A stretch of DNA of 5,647 nucleotides from Anaerolineales bacterium (GTDB lineage: Bacteria; Chloroflexota; Anaerolineae; Anaerolineales; UBA4823), in assembly GCA_022865865.1 (NCBI GenBank), contig JALHTN010000554.1, forward strand, positions 1-5,647, given 5' to 3'. The notes under the pieces are model-generated. The model saw only the letters and a list, made by a program, of their open reading frames with translations. It searched no databases and had not been told where the DNA came from. This document shows positions 1-5,424 of the stretch, one piece after another. The position numbers were made by a program, and so were the translations under genes. How positions within the stretch are numbered: the first letter of the stretch is position 1; every line of letters begins with the position of its first letter.

Positions 1-61
1 CTTGAATCAGATACTATTCGAACCAGGAGTCAGATTTATGAAAGGACCCTTCCCTAGTTGA
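1..61 (+). other. Possible 3' tail of a rightward gene cut by the window edge
   Basis: Two forward frames are open from the left edge. One ends at TAG 55-57 (18 codons, ending ERTLP) and the other at TGA 59-61 (19 codons, ending KGPFPS). Either could be the last codons of a rightward gene. The hairpin at 90-120 lies about 30 bases downstream, a normal distance for a terminator. The stretch is too short to identify a family or even to choose the frame, and open runs of this length occur by chance. Confidence 0.2.
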
Positions 62-89
62 TCCAATTGATAAACACATCAAACCAATA

Positions 90-120
90 ACCGCTCAATG
101 ATGCATCAAAATTGAGCGGT
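90..120. terminator. Hairpin between possibly convergent genes, likely bidirectional terminator
   Basis: A perfect 10-bp stem (ACCGCTCAAT at 90-99, ATTGAGCGGT at 111-120) encloses an 11-base loop that itself contains the palindrome GATGCATC (100-107). The flanks are only moderately T-rich: CTTTCT on the right when read forward, TATTGGTTT when read leftward. It starts about 30 bases past the stop of the leftward gene at 152 and could equally serve a rightward gene ending near 60. The stem is clear from the sequence. Its terminator role is inferred, and the weak T tracts make it less certain than the hairpin at 5425-5463. Confidence 0.55.
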
Positions 121-151
121 CTTTCTAATCTTCAGGATATTATTTTACGCC

Positions 152-802
152 TCAACGTGCCCCACTGTACTCCATATCCCCCGTATTTTCAACCAAATCT
201 TGGAGAAACTGCCACAAGATATGCGCGTCCAACTGGCCTGTGCGCAGCTCAAAATAGCCATCTTGATCATTGATCAGCATCTCAACCGCCTCAAGCTGGG
301 TGATTTCCACCACCCCGTAGTAATTTACTTCCCGTTTCGGCAGCTGCAGCTGGTTTATCACCTCATCCGCAGCACTGAGCGTTATCATCCACTCCAGCAC
401 AGTGTAAACCGTATCCCACTCCCCGGCCTCAGCCAGAATCGCCAATGCGATCAGCTGCGCTTCGGCTTCATTTTCCCAGCAGTTGACTCCCTGGGCAACA
501 TGCGCCCACTCATGAGCCAGCACATATTTCCACATGGGGCTGTTGAAAAAGGGATGGCTGGGATCTGCAAAGCGCTCGCTCAGGTATACCTGGTTCGTGC
601 AGCGTCCGGACCATACCGTAGCACCCCAGTAGGTGGTCGGCAGTTTATGCAGCCCGGTATTGCTGGTATCGGTCGGTATACCTGCTTCGACGTAATACGG
701 TTCAAGCTGCTGCCCAAATTCACGCATTGCTTCGTCAGAAAGCGGCGCATCCGGGATAAAGATCATATTGATAAAGAACAAAATCGCGGTAAGGATTTCC
801 AT
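152..802 (-). CDS. Putative exported zinc metallopeptidase-like protein (HEWAH motif), function unknown
   Basis: The product has 216 residues. A hydrophobic N-terminus (about residues 4-17, LTAILFFINMIFI) resembles a short signal peptide or membrane anchor. The motif LAHEWAHVAQ places an HExxH pair at His97 and His101 with Glu98, the signature of zincin proteases. The run ENEAEAQ follows at 110-116, and Glu112 or Glu114 is a reasonable third zinc ligand of the gluzincin type. Two cysteines (68 and 108) could form a disulfide outside the membrane. The C-terminal half is rich in acidic residues and helix formers and was not matched to a family. The ATG is the first possible start, because an in-frame TAA lies four codons upstream. 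No good Shine-Dalgarno sequence is visible. The opposite-strand reading frame over 200-835 lacks any such motif and is taken as a shadow. Activity and substrate are unknown. The gene could also encode a non-catalytic relative. Confidence 0.75.
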   Translation of the reverse strand: MEILTAILFFINMIFIPDAPLSDEAMREFGQQLEPYYVEAGIPTDTSNTGLHKLPTTYWGATVWSGRCTNQVYLSERFADPSHPFFNSPMWKYVLAHEWAHVAQGVNCWENEAEAQLIALAILAEAGEWDTVYTVLEWMITLSAADEVINQLQLPKREVNYYGVVEITQLEAVEMLINDQDGYFELRTGQLDAHILWQFLQDLVENTGDMEYSGAR

Positions 803-1282
803 GGTTGGGTGTTATTCTCGGTGTTTGCGGTATAAAAATATTTTTTCAGACAATACGCATTTTCACGAACGCAAAGATAGAGGGCATAAATAGAATCTTT
901 TCTTATTGCCAGAGATCAATTGGGGTTTTCCACAGGGGTAATTTTCTTGTGAAACGTGGTATTTGTCTGTAGTACGGTTATCCTAAAAATAATGACCAGC
1001 ATTTCATGAATTGCAATCAGGCAGTGGTTGGAAGAAGGACAACTTGGAGTGATTCTCGGCAGGATGCAGCATAAGATAACCAGAGAATCAAGAATACTGG
1101 CACAATCGCATTAAAAGCTGAATTCGTATTATCAACTGGGGGATTTAAGTCGACAACACCATTTCGTCCCGCAGCTGCAAGGCAGCTGGATCCAAGCCAC
1201 GAATGATGCGCTCAATTCGTGTGTGGTGCCATTTGTTGGATTAATCAGAGAATGAGCTGATACTGGAAATCTCCCCCTGGTT
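803..1282. other. Intergenic stretch with no recognisable gene
   Basis: This is the left part of the 676-base gap between the leftward metallopeptidase-like gene and the first L,D-transpeptidase gene. It is AT-rich near 830-960, where the promoter of the leftward gene should lie, but no convincing -35/-10 pair was found on the minus strand. One forward frame is open at 1010-1111 and again at 1115-1252, split by a single TAA. It has no recognisable protein similarity, no ribosome binding site and no clear start, so it is not called a gene. Two copies of GCAGCTG lie 11 bases apart (1171-1177 and 1182-1188). No tRNA, repeat array or insertion-sequence end was seen. Confidence 0.5.
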
Positions 1283-1318
1283 AAAAAAAAAGAGGCGGGC
1301 CACCCACCCAAGGCCGCC
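1283..1318 (-). terminator. Leftward-facing intrinsic terminator-like hairpin with a nine-T tail
   Basis: Read on the minus strand, a GC-rich stem of 3+4 bp is followed at once by TCT and a run of T's. On the plus strand GGC (1294-1296) pairs with GCC (1316-1318) and GGCC (1298-1301) with GGCC (1312-1315). One base is bulged at 1297 and the loop is 10 bases. The plus-strand A run at 1283-1291 gives nine consecutive T's on the minus strand. This is a standard intrinsic terminator shape, but no leftward gene lies immediately upstream of it. It would stop antisense transcription leaving the transpeptidase array, or end a short unannotated RNA. Confidence 0.45.
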
Positions 1319-1325
1319 CACCCCA

Positions 1326-1347
1326 TTGACACTCGCACGAGCGTCAA
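1326..1347. promoter_or_regulatory. Operator-like inverted repeat overlapping the -35 and spacer
   Basis: Two 10-base half-sites, TTGACACTCG (1326-1335) and CGAGCGTCAA (1338-1347), form a dyad matching at nine of ten positions around a two-base centre (CA). The single mismatch is the sixth base of each arm. The left half contains the complete -35 hexamer and the right half fills the promoter spacer, so a protein bound here would compete with RNA polymerase. This geometry is typical of a repressor operator. No regulator gene lies in the window and the site was not matched to a known regulator. Confidence 0.5.
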
Positions 1348-1354
1348 CTATATA
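1326..1354 (+). promoter_or_regulatory. Consensus sigma70-type promoter of the L,D-transpeptidase array
   Basis: TTGACA (1326-1331) is a perfect -35 hexamer. It is followed by exactly 17 bases and then TATATA (1349-1354), which matches the -10 consensus at five of six positions. Transcription would start near 1361, leaving a leader of about 118 bases before the first transpeptidase ATG at 1479. No strong structure or riboswitch was seen in that leader; there is only a short AGATT/AATCT hairpin near 1420-1435. The hexamers and spacing are read directly; use of the promoter is inferred. The inverted repeat at 1326-1347 overlaps it. Confidence 0.7.
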
Positions 1355-1478
1355 AACGCCAATTGTTCATTTTTGTTACACATTTGCTGGAATTTTCCAC
1401 CCAATAATCAGTTTATTAGAAGATTCTCAAAATCTCTAACTTGATCTCTTCACCTGGGTCGATTAAAATCCGGATAGT

Positions 1479-2534
1479 ATGGGTAAGAATTTATCACGGC
1501 GCGATTTCCTCAAATTGGGAGGCCTCTCTCTTGGCACCCTGGCTTTCACCCCATTTGTCCCCAGAGAATCCGACCAGGATTATGGGCATATCGCCAGGGT
1601 GGCAGTCAGCGAAGTCGATGTATATGGTGAACCCCGGGATGGGGCTCAGATCGTGGGCAAACGCTACCGGGATCAGATCGTGCAAATCTACTACGAACTC
1701 GAACCACCTGATGCCCCCATTTTCTACAATAAGCTCTGGTACCGGGTGTGGGGTGGCTATATACACAGCTCCTACCTGCAGAAAGTGAAGATCAACTACA
1801 ACGAATCATCCTCAGAGATCGCAGAAACTGGCCAGCTGGCCGAGGTCACGGTTCCATATTCGCAATCTTACACCTACAACCAGTACGATGGTTGGCAGGT
1901 GGAGTACCGCCTGTACTACGAAACCACTCATTGGATTACAGCTGTCGACCAGGGACCAGATGGTAAAGCCTGGTACCAGGTCACAGACGAGCTGCAGCCC
2001 TGGAGCTATTGGGTTCCCGCCAGTCATTTACGACCGATAACGGATGCGGAATTATCACCGATCTCACCAGAAGTCCCTTTCAACCAGAAACGCATCGAAA
2101 TTAACCTGGCACGGCAGAACCTGACCGCATATGAGGGAGATCAAGCAATATTCGAGACCCGGGTTTCTACCGGCATCCCCAGCAGCCGCCCCACCAGCAA
2201 CGGCATTCCGACCGCGACACCGGAGGGCAGTTTCAATATCTATTCGAAGATGCCCTCTAAACACATGGGCGATGGGGCTTTAATGCTGGGCGACCTGAAC
2301 CTGGATGCATACGAGCTGGTTGGGGTACCCTGGACCATGTTCTTCCACCGGCTGGATACTGGCTACGCTTTGCATGGCACCTACTGGCACAATAATTTTG
2401 GCTGGCAGATGAGTCACGGATGCGTGAACATGCGCAATGAAGATGCCAAATGGGTTTTCCGCTGGACCATGCCAGTAAACCACCCTGCTGAGGTAGAGAA
2501 GAACGGTTTCGGCACCCAGGTAAGGATCTTCTGA
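1479..2534 (+). CDS. L,D-transpeptidase (YkuD domain) with Tat-type signal, copy 1 of 3
   Basis: The product has 351 residues. The N-terminus carries a twin-arginine motif, SRRDFLK (residues 6-12), then a short hydrophobic run to about residue 27, so export in folded form by the Tat pathway is likely. Two SH3-like beta modules follow: about 38-104, with WYRV-WGGY-HSSYLQ, and about 119-187, with GPDGKAWYQV ending in VPASHLRPI. The YkuD catalytic domain spans about 204-351 and keeps HGT (299-301) and SHGCVN (312-317). Cys315 is the expected nucleophile and the only cysteine in the protein. Enzymes of this family cut the L,D bond before the terminal D-Ala of a peptidoglycan tetrapeptide stem and join the stem to another amine. 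They act outside the membrane. The ATG is the first start after an in-frame TAA (1464-1466). The Shine-Dalgarno is weak (GGAT at 1472). It heads a probable three-gene operon behind the promoter at 1326-1354. The acceptor could be peptidoglycan or a protein. Confidence 0.92.
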   Translation: MGKNLSRRDFLKLGGLSLGTLAFTPFVPRESDQDYGHIARVAVSEVDVYGEPRDGAQIVGKRYRDQIVQIYYELEPPDAPIFYNKLWYRVWGGYIHSSYLQKVKINYNESSSEIAETGQLAEVTVPYSQSYTYNQYDGWQVEYRLYYETTHWITAVDQGPDGKAWYQVTDELQPWSYWVPASHLRPITDAELSPISPEVPFNQKRIEINLARQNLTAYEGDQAIFETRVSTGIPSSRPTSNGIPTATPEGSFNIYSKMPSKHMGDGALMLGDLNLDAYELVGVPWTMFFHRLDTGYALHGTYWHNNFGWQMSHGCVNMRNEDAKWVFRWTMPVNHPAEVEKNGFGTQVRIF

Positions 2535-2588
2535 GCAAAGTTATCTATATCATACTCCTTCACATCGCTCCACTGACCGCACGAATTC

Positions 2589-3641
2589 ATGACAAATATT
2601 ATTGACCGGCGCGAATTTCTAAAATTAAGCAGCATGGGATTTGGTTCACTGGCAATCAATCCCCTGCGCCATATGCTGCCGCCGGAAGATCAAGTCCCAC
2701 CTTTGGGTATCGGCCGGGTGACCATCTCCAGTATTGGCATCTATAAAGAACCCAATTTGAAAAGCGATAAAGTCGGTTTGCGGTTTCGTGACGAGCTGCT
2801 GACATTAGCCCAGGATCTGATCTCTCCCTATGGTCCCGCAATCAATCCGCACTGGTACAAAGTGGTTGGGGGCTACTCGCACAGCGCCTACCTGCAGCGT
2901 GTCGAAAACGCAGCTCTCGCCATCCCCAGCAGGAGAATCCGTAAAGACGGTTCGCTGGGCGAGATATCTGTGCCATACACAAATAGTTTGCGGCTCTCAA
3001 AGGTGCTGGATACCTGGGATCCGCTTTACCGACTCTATTACCAATCCGTGCACTGGGTTACAGGTATAGATGAAGGGCCGGATGGCGAACCCTGGTACCG
3101 CTTAAGCGACGAATTGCTGCATATTGATTACCATGTGCCGGCTACTCATGTGCGTCTGATCCCGGACGATGAATTATCCCCCCTCTCGGCTGAGGTACCA
3201 CCGGAGAGGAAATTTGTGCAGGTCAATTTAATCGAACAAACCTTAACCGCCTCCGAAGATGGAGAAGTCGTTCTGCATACCCATGTGTCAACCGGTTTAC
3301 CCAGCCTGGGGCGAGTAACTGGCATTCCTACCGAGACACCGCGTGGTCAATTTAATATCGATCCCAAACTGCCATCCAAGCACATGGGTAACGGTCAGCT
3401 CACCGCTGAAATCGACGCTTATGAGCTGCCCGGTGTCCCCTGGACTTGCTTTTTTGAGCATATGACGGGAATCGCTTTTCATGGTACCTATTGGCACGAT
3501 AATTTCGGTGGGCGCATGAGCCACGGGTGTGTTAATATGCGGGTTGAAGATGCCAAATGGCTCTATCGCTGGTCGACTCCGGTGGCAAAAACGGGCGATT
3601 GGATCCGCAAGGGTAATGGAACCCGGGTCGAAGTTATCTGA
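2589..3641 (+). CDS. L,D-transpeptidase (YkuD domain) with Tat-type signal, copy 2 of 3
   Basis: The product has 350 residues and is collinear with its neighbours. DRREFLK (residues 6-12) gives a twin-arginine motif, but the following hydrophobic stretch is short and no clear A-x-A cleavage site is seen, so it may stay membrane-anchored. A segment LPPEDQ (30-35), shared in form with copy 3 but missing from copy 1, leads into SH3-like module 1 (about 41-106, WYKVVGGY-HSAYLQ) and module 2 (about 122-190, GPDGEPWYRL ... VPATHVRLI). The YkuD domain (about 206-350) keeps HGT (298-300) and SHGCVN (311-316), with Cys314 as nucleophile. One extra cysteine lies at 287. It begins 54 bases after copy 1 and there is no terminator between them, so cotranscription is likely. 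No Shine-Dalgarno precedes the ATG, and an in-frame TGA (2574-2576) excludes an earlier start. Translation may be inefficient or depend on upstream coupling. Confidence 0.92.
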   Translation: MTNIIDRREFLKLSSMGFGSLAINPLRHMLPPEDQVPPLGIGRVTISSIGIYKEPNLKSDKVGLRFRDELLTLAQDLISPYGPAINPHWYKVVGGYSHSAYLQRVENAALAIPSRRIRKDGSLGEISVPYTNSLRLSKVLDTWDPLYRLYYQSVHWVTGIDEGPDGEPWYRLSDELLHIDYHVPATHVRLIPDDELSPLSAEVPPERKFVQVNLIEQTLTASEDGEVVLHTHVSTGLPSLGRVTGIPTETPRGQFNIDPKLPSKHMGNGQLTAEIDAYELPGVPWTCFFEHMTGIAFHGTYWHDNFGGRMSHGCVNMRVEDAKWLYRWSTPVAKTGDWIRKGNGTRVEVI

Positions 3642-3656
3642 AGCTTCCCAATTGAT

Positions 3657-3672
3657 AAATTAATATTAATTT
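3657..3672. promoter_or_regulatory. Perfect 16-bp AT palindrome upstream of copy 3
   Basis: AAATTAATATTAATTT is identical to its reverse complement over all 16 bases. It lies 15 bases after the stop of copy 2 and one base before the terminator/Shine-Dalgarno hairpin, with a -35-like TTGATA (3652-3657) overlapping its left edge. No matching -10 at normal spacing was found. It could be a protein-binding site or simply AT-rich spacer; its sequence offers no link to a known regulator. Confidence 0.3.
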
Positions 3673-3673
3673 T

Positions 3674-3708
3674 CCTCCGGTAATGTAGAATATAGCTGGA
3701 GGTTTTTT
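3674..3708 (+). terminator. Terminator-like hairpin whose 3' arm is the ribosome binding site of copy 3
   Basis: CCTCCGG (3674-3680) pairs with CTGGAGG (3696-3702) over seven base pairs including one G-U. The loop is 15 bases, and TTTTTT (3703-3708) follows directly. This is the form of an intrinsic terminator. The right arm also contains GGAGG (3698-3702), an excellent Shine-Dalgarno placed eight bases before the ATG at 3711. When folded, the hairpin would both tend to end transcription and hide the ribosome binding site of the third gene. Base pairing is visible; the control role is inferred. The long loop and seven-pair stem suggest partial rather than complete termination. Confidence 0.6.
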
Positions 3709-3710
3709 GG

Positions 3711-4766
3711 ATGCACGAACCAGTTCCCATAAAAAGGAGAGAATTCCTGAAGATTTGGGGGCTTTCCTTGGCATTGCTGGTACCCTCACCTCTGCGTGCA
3801 TGGCTGCCTCCGGAGGAAGATATTAATCCCCTCGGCCTGGGCCGGGTGACCGTTCGCGCTATTGGGTTGTACCAGGAACCCGATTTTGCCAGCCCGATGA
3901 TCAAATGGCTGTCCCGCGATCAGCTGGTAGACATTATCACTGAGCTTGACAGTGCATCCGGGCCACCGCGCAATCCCCGCTGGTATCGCTTGGTTGGAGG
4001 CTATGCGCATAGCGCTTATATTCAGCGGGTAGATAGCGCCCACCTCAATCTGCCGCTGGCAATGATCCCCAAGAAAGGCTGCCTGGGAGAAATCAGCGTG
4101 CCCTTTACACAAGCCATGCATAAAATCTCATCCCAGCGCTGGCAGCCAATCTACCGGCTTTATTATGGTGCCGTGTTTTGGATTACAGGATACATCCAGG
4201 GACCAGATGGAGAATCCTGGTATCAGCTCACCGATGACCGCTTGCGAATTCAGTACTGCGTACCCACCAGTCATATCCGCCCCATTTCCAGGGTAGAGAT
4301 CACACCCCTTTCTCCCTTAATTCCAGCAGCGGAGAAACGCATCCTGATCTCGATCGCAGAGCAAATATTGGTTGCCTTCGAGGGTTCAGAGCAGGTCTTT
4401 CAGGCATCCATCTCCACCGGTATCCCCAGCCAGGGACCTTCCCCGAATGGTATTCCTACCGATACCCCCCAGGGCAATTTCAATATTTCCAGGAAAACGC
4501 CCTCCCGCCACATGGGGGATGGAAACATTACCAATGACCTAGAAGCCTACGAGCTGCCGGGGGTCCCCTGGGTGAGCTTTTTTCACGCTTACGGGATCGG
4601 CTGCCACGGTACCTATTGGCATGATAACTTCGGTTCCTGGATGAGCCATGGGTGTGTAAACATGCGCAACGAAGATGCGAAATGGATTTACCGCTGGTCT
4701 ACACCGGTGATCCAGCACTCGGATTGGTATAAATTGGGTCGCGGGACATTGATCCAGGTCATATAA
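3711..4766 (+). CDS. L,D-transpeptidase (YkuD domain) with Tat-type signal, copy 3 of 3
   Basis: The product has 351 residues. KRREFLK (8-14) is a twin-arginine motif followed by a better hydrophobic core than in copies 1 and 2 (WGLSLALLV, 16-24) and a possible cleavage site after LRA (28-30). LPPEED (32-37) then leads into SH3-like module 1 (about 42-107, WYRLVGGY-HSAYIQ) and module 2 (about 123-191, GPDGESWYQL ... VPTSHIRPI). The YkuD domain (about 208-351) keeps HGT (299-301) and SHGCVN (312-317), with nucleophile Cys315. It has three further cysteines (124, 183 and 298), and Cys298 sits directly before the conserved His299, where the other copies have Leu or Phe. It resembles copy 2 more than copy 1 in the N-terminal half. 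The start has a strong GGAGG eight bases upstream, buried in a hairpin. An in-frame TAG (3693-3695) rules out an earlier start. The role is likely extracytoplasmic peptidoglycan cross-linking or anchoring. Confidence 0.92.
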   Translation: MHEPVPIKRREFLKIWGLSLALLVPSPLRAWLPPEEDINPLGLGRVTVRAIGLYQEPDFASPMIKWLSRDQLVDIITELDSASGPPRNPRWYRLVGGYAHSAYIQRVDSAHLNLPLAMIPKKGCLGEISVPFTQAMHKISSQRWQPIYRLYYGAVFWITGYIQGPDGESWYQLTDDRLRIQYCVPTSHIRPISRVEITPLSPLIPAAEKRILISIAEQILVAFEGSEQVFQASISTGIPSQGPSPNGIPTDTPQGNFNISRKTPSRHMGDGNITNDLEAYELPGVPWVSFFHAYGIGCHGTYWHDNFGSWMSHGCVNMRNEDAKWIYRWSTPVIQHSDWYKLGRGTLIQVI

Positions 4767-4805
4767 ACAGCCTGCTGCGGGGGATAACCGGGACTATATA
4801 TTTTA

Positions 4806-4834
4806 TTTCACATCGCCCCACAAAGTACTATAAT
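4806..4834 (+). promoter_or_regulatory. Probable promoter of the PCuAC lipoprotein gene
   Basis: A perfect -10 hexamer TATAAT (4829-4834) stands 17 bases after TTTCAC (4806-4811), a weak -35 matching the consensus at three positions. Transcription would begin near 4841, giving a leader of about 35 bases that contains the Shine-Dalgarno at 4866-4871. A TTGACA at 4837-4842 also catches the eye. Its only possible -10 (TATATT, 4859-4864) would start the RNA inside the Shine-Dalgarno, so it is less likely to be used. The promoter suggests expression separate from the transpeptidase array. Confidence 0.55.
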
Positions 4835-4875
4835 ACTTGACAAGAGCATAATTGATAATATATTTGGAGGGCTTG

Positions 4876-5310
4876 ATGAAAACCTTAACCGCTATTCTCA
4901 CTGTATTTGTAGTTCTCCTGCTCGCCAGTGCCTGTTCTGGACCTGGCGATCTGTCGATTGAGGATACCTGGGCGCGACCGGGATTTCAGGGCGACAACAG
5001 CGCGATCTATTTCACCATCAATAATCACAACGACCAAGGTGATGGGTTGATAGGTGCTGTTTGCGACGTGGCACAGGTGACAGAGATCCATGCCAGCAAG
5101 ATGGATCCGGAGGGCACGATGACCATGGAACGCCAGGACCTGGTGGGCATCCCGGCAAATGATGTAGTGGATTTTGCCCCCGGAGGTTTGCATGTCATGC
5201 TGACTGACCTGGTGAATGATTTGAAGGTAGGGGATACATTCGATTTGACTTTAGAATTTCAGCGCGCGGGAGATATCACCGTTGAGGTGGAGGTTAAGCA
5301 AGCAGAGTAA
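4876..5310 (+). CDS. PCuAC-family copper chaperone, lipoprotein
   Basis: The product has 144 residues, a usual size for the family. The N-terminus is a lipoprotein signal: a hydrophobic run (4-16) ending in LLASAC with Cys20 as the lipidated residue, so the protein should be anchored outside the membrane. The rest is a single PCuAC (DUF461) domain. The family's copper-binding pattern H-x11-M-x21-H-x-M is met exactly by His72, Met84, His106 and Met108; Met76 and Met82 lie nearby. Proteins of this family bind Cu(I) and pass it to the copper centres of cytochrome c oxidase, often with a Sco-type partner, which is not in this window. The ATG is chosen because GGAGGG (4866-4871) sits four bases upstream and the signal peptide begins there. 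An in-frame TTG at 4852 is rejected. The gene converges on a ctaB-like gene, which supports a role in oxidase assembly. Confidence 0.9.
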   Translation: MKTLTAILTVFVVLLLASACSGPGDLSIEDTWARPGFQGDNSAIYFTINNHNDQGDGLIGAVCDVAQVTEIHASKMDPEGTMTMERQDLVGIPANDVVDFAPGGLHVMLTDLVNDLKVGDTFDLTLEFQRAGDITVEVEVKQAE

Positions 5311-5424
5311 ATTGGATCGCTCCAAGCACGCAAAGCGGAGCGCAGTGCACTTGAATCCCGCATGTAATGTGGAGCGAAGAGTGAGCGCAATGCAGGTCAT
5401 TCCGCTCAGATCGGATTAAGAAAT
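5311..5424. other. Short intergenic stretch with degenerate GAGCG-type repeats
   Basis: Between the copper-chaperone stop and the terminator, GAGCGCAGTGCA (5338-5349) recurs as GAGCGCAATGCA (5383-5394) with one mismatch. GGAGCG occurs at 5337-5342 and 5371-5376, and CGCTCC (5318-5323) is its complement, allowing weak alternative hairpins. No open frame of note and no promoter were seen. Confidence 0.3.

Noticed and set aside
11..32. TTCGAAC-type string resembling a tRNA T arm
   Set aside because: The flanking bases do not form the five-pair T stem on either strand and no acceptor or anticodon arm is present.
62..74. CCAATTGATAAA shared with the spacer at 3649-3660
   Set aside because: A 12-base AT-rich match is expected about once by chance in a window of this size, and the two contexts differ.
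200..835. Long forward open frame opposite the HEWAH gene
   Set aside because: It has no motif or signal peptide and overlaps the leftward gene almost completely. The leftward frame has a signal-like N-terminus and a zinc motif, so this is its shadow.
1010..1252. Forward frame open in two blocks split by a single TAA, possible decayed gene
   Set aside because: Blocks of 34 and 46 codons are within chance expectation, there is no start or ribosome site, and no family was recognised.
1132..1347. Leftward open frame with a TTG start
   Set aside because: It runs across the promoter, the dyad and the nine-T terminator tract, has no ribosome site and shows no recognisable protein.
1441..1788. Forward open frame overlapping the start of transpeptidase copy 1
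   Set aside because: It starts at TTG in the leader and lies in another frame within a well-supported gene; it has no domain.
4837..4864. TTGACA with TATATT as promoter of the copper chaperone
   Set aside because: The spacer is 16 and the start would fall in the Shine-Dalgarno. The TATAAT at 4829-4834 gives a better leader.
4852..4875. Upstream TTG start extending the copper chaperone by eight residues
   Set aside because: It would place the Shine-Dalgarno inside the coding region and spoil the lipoprotein signal; the ATG at 4876 has GGAGGG just upstream.
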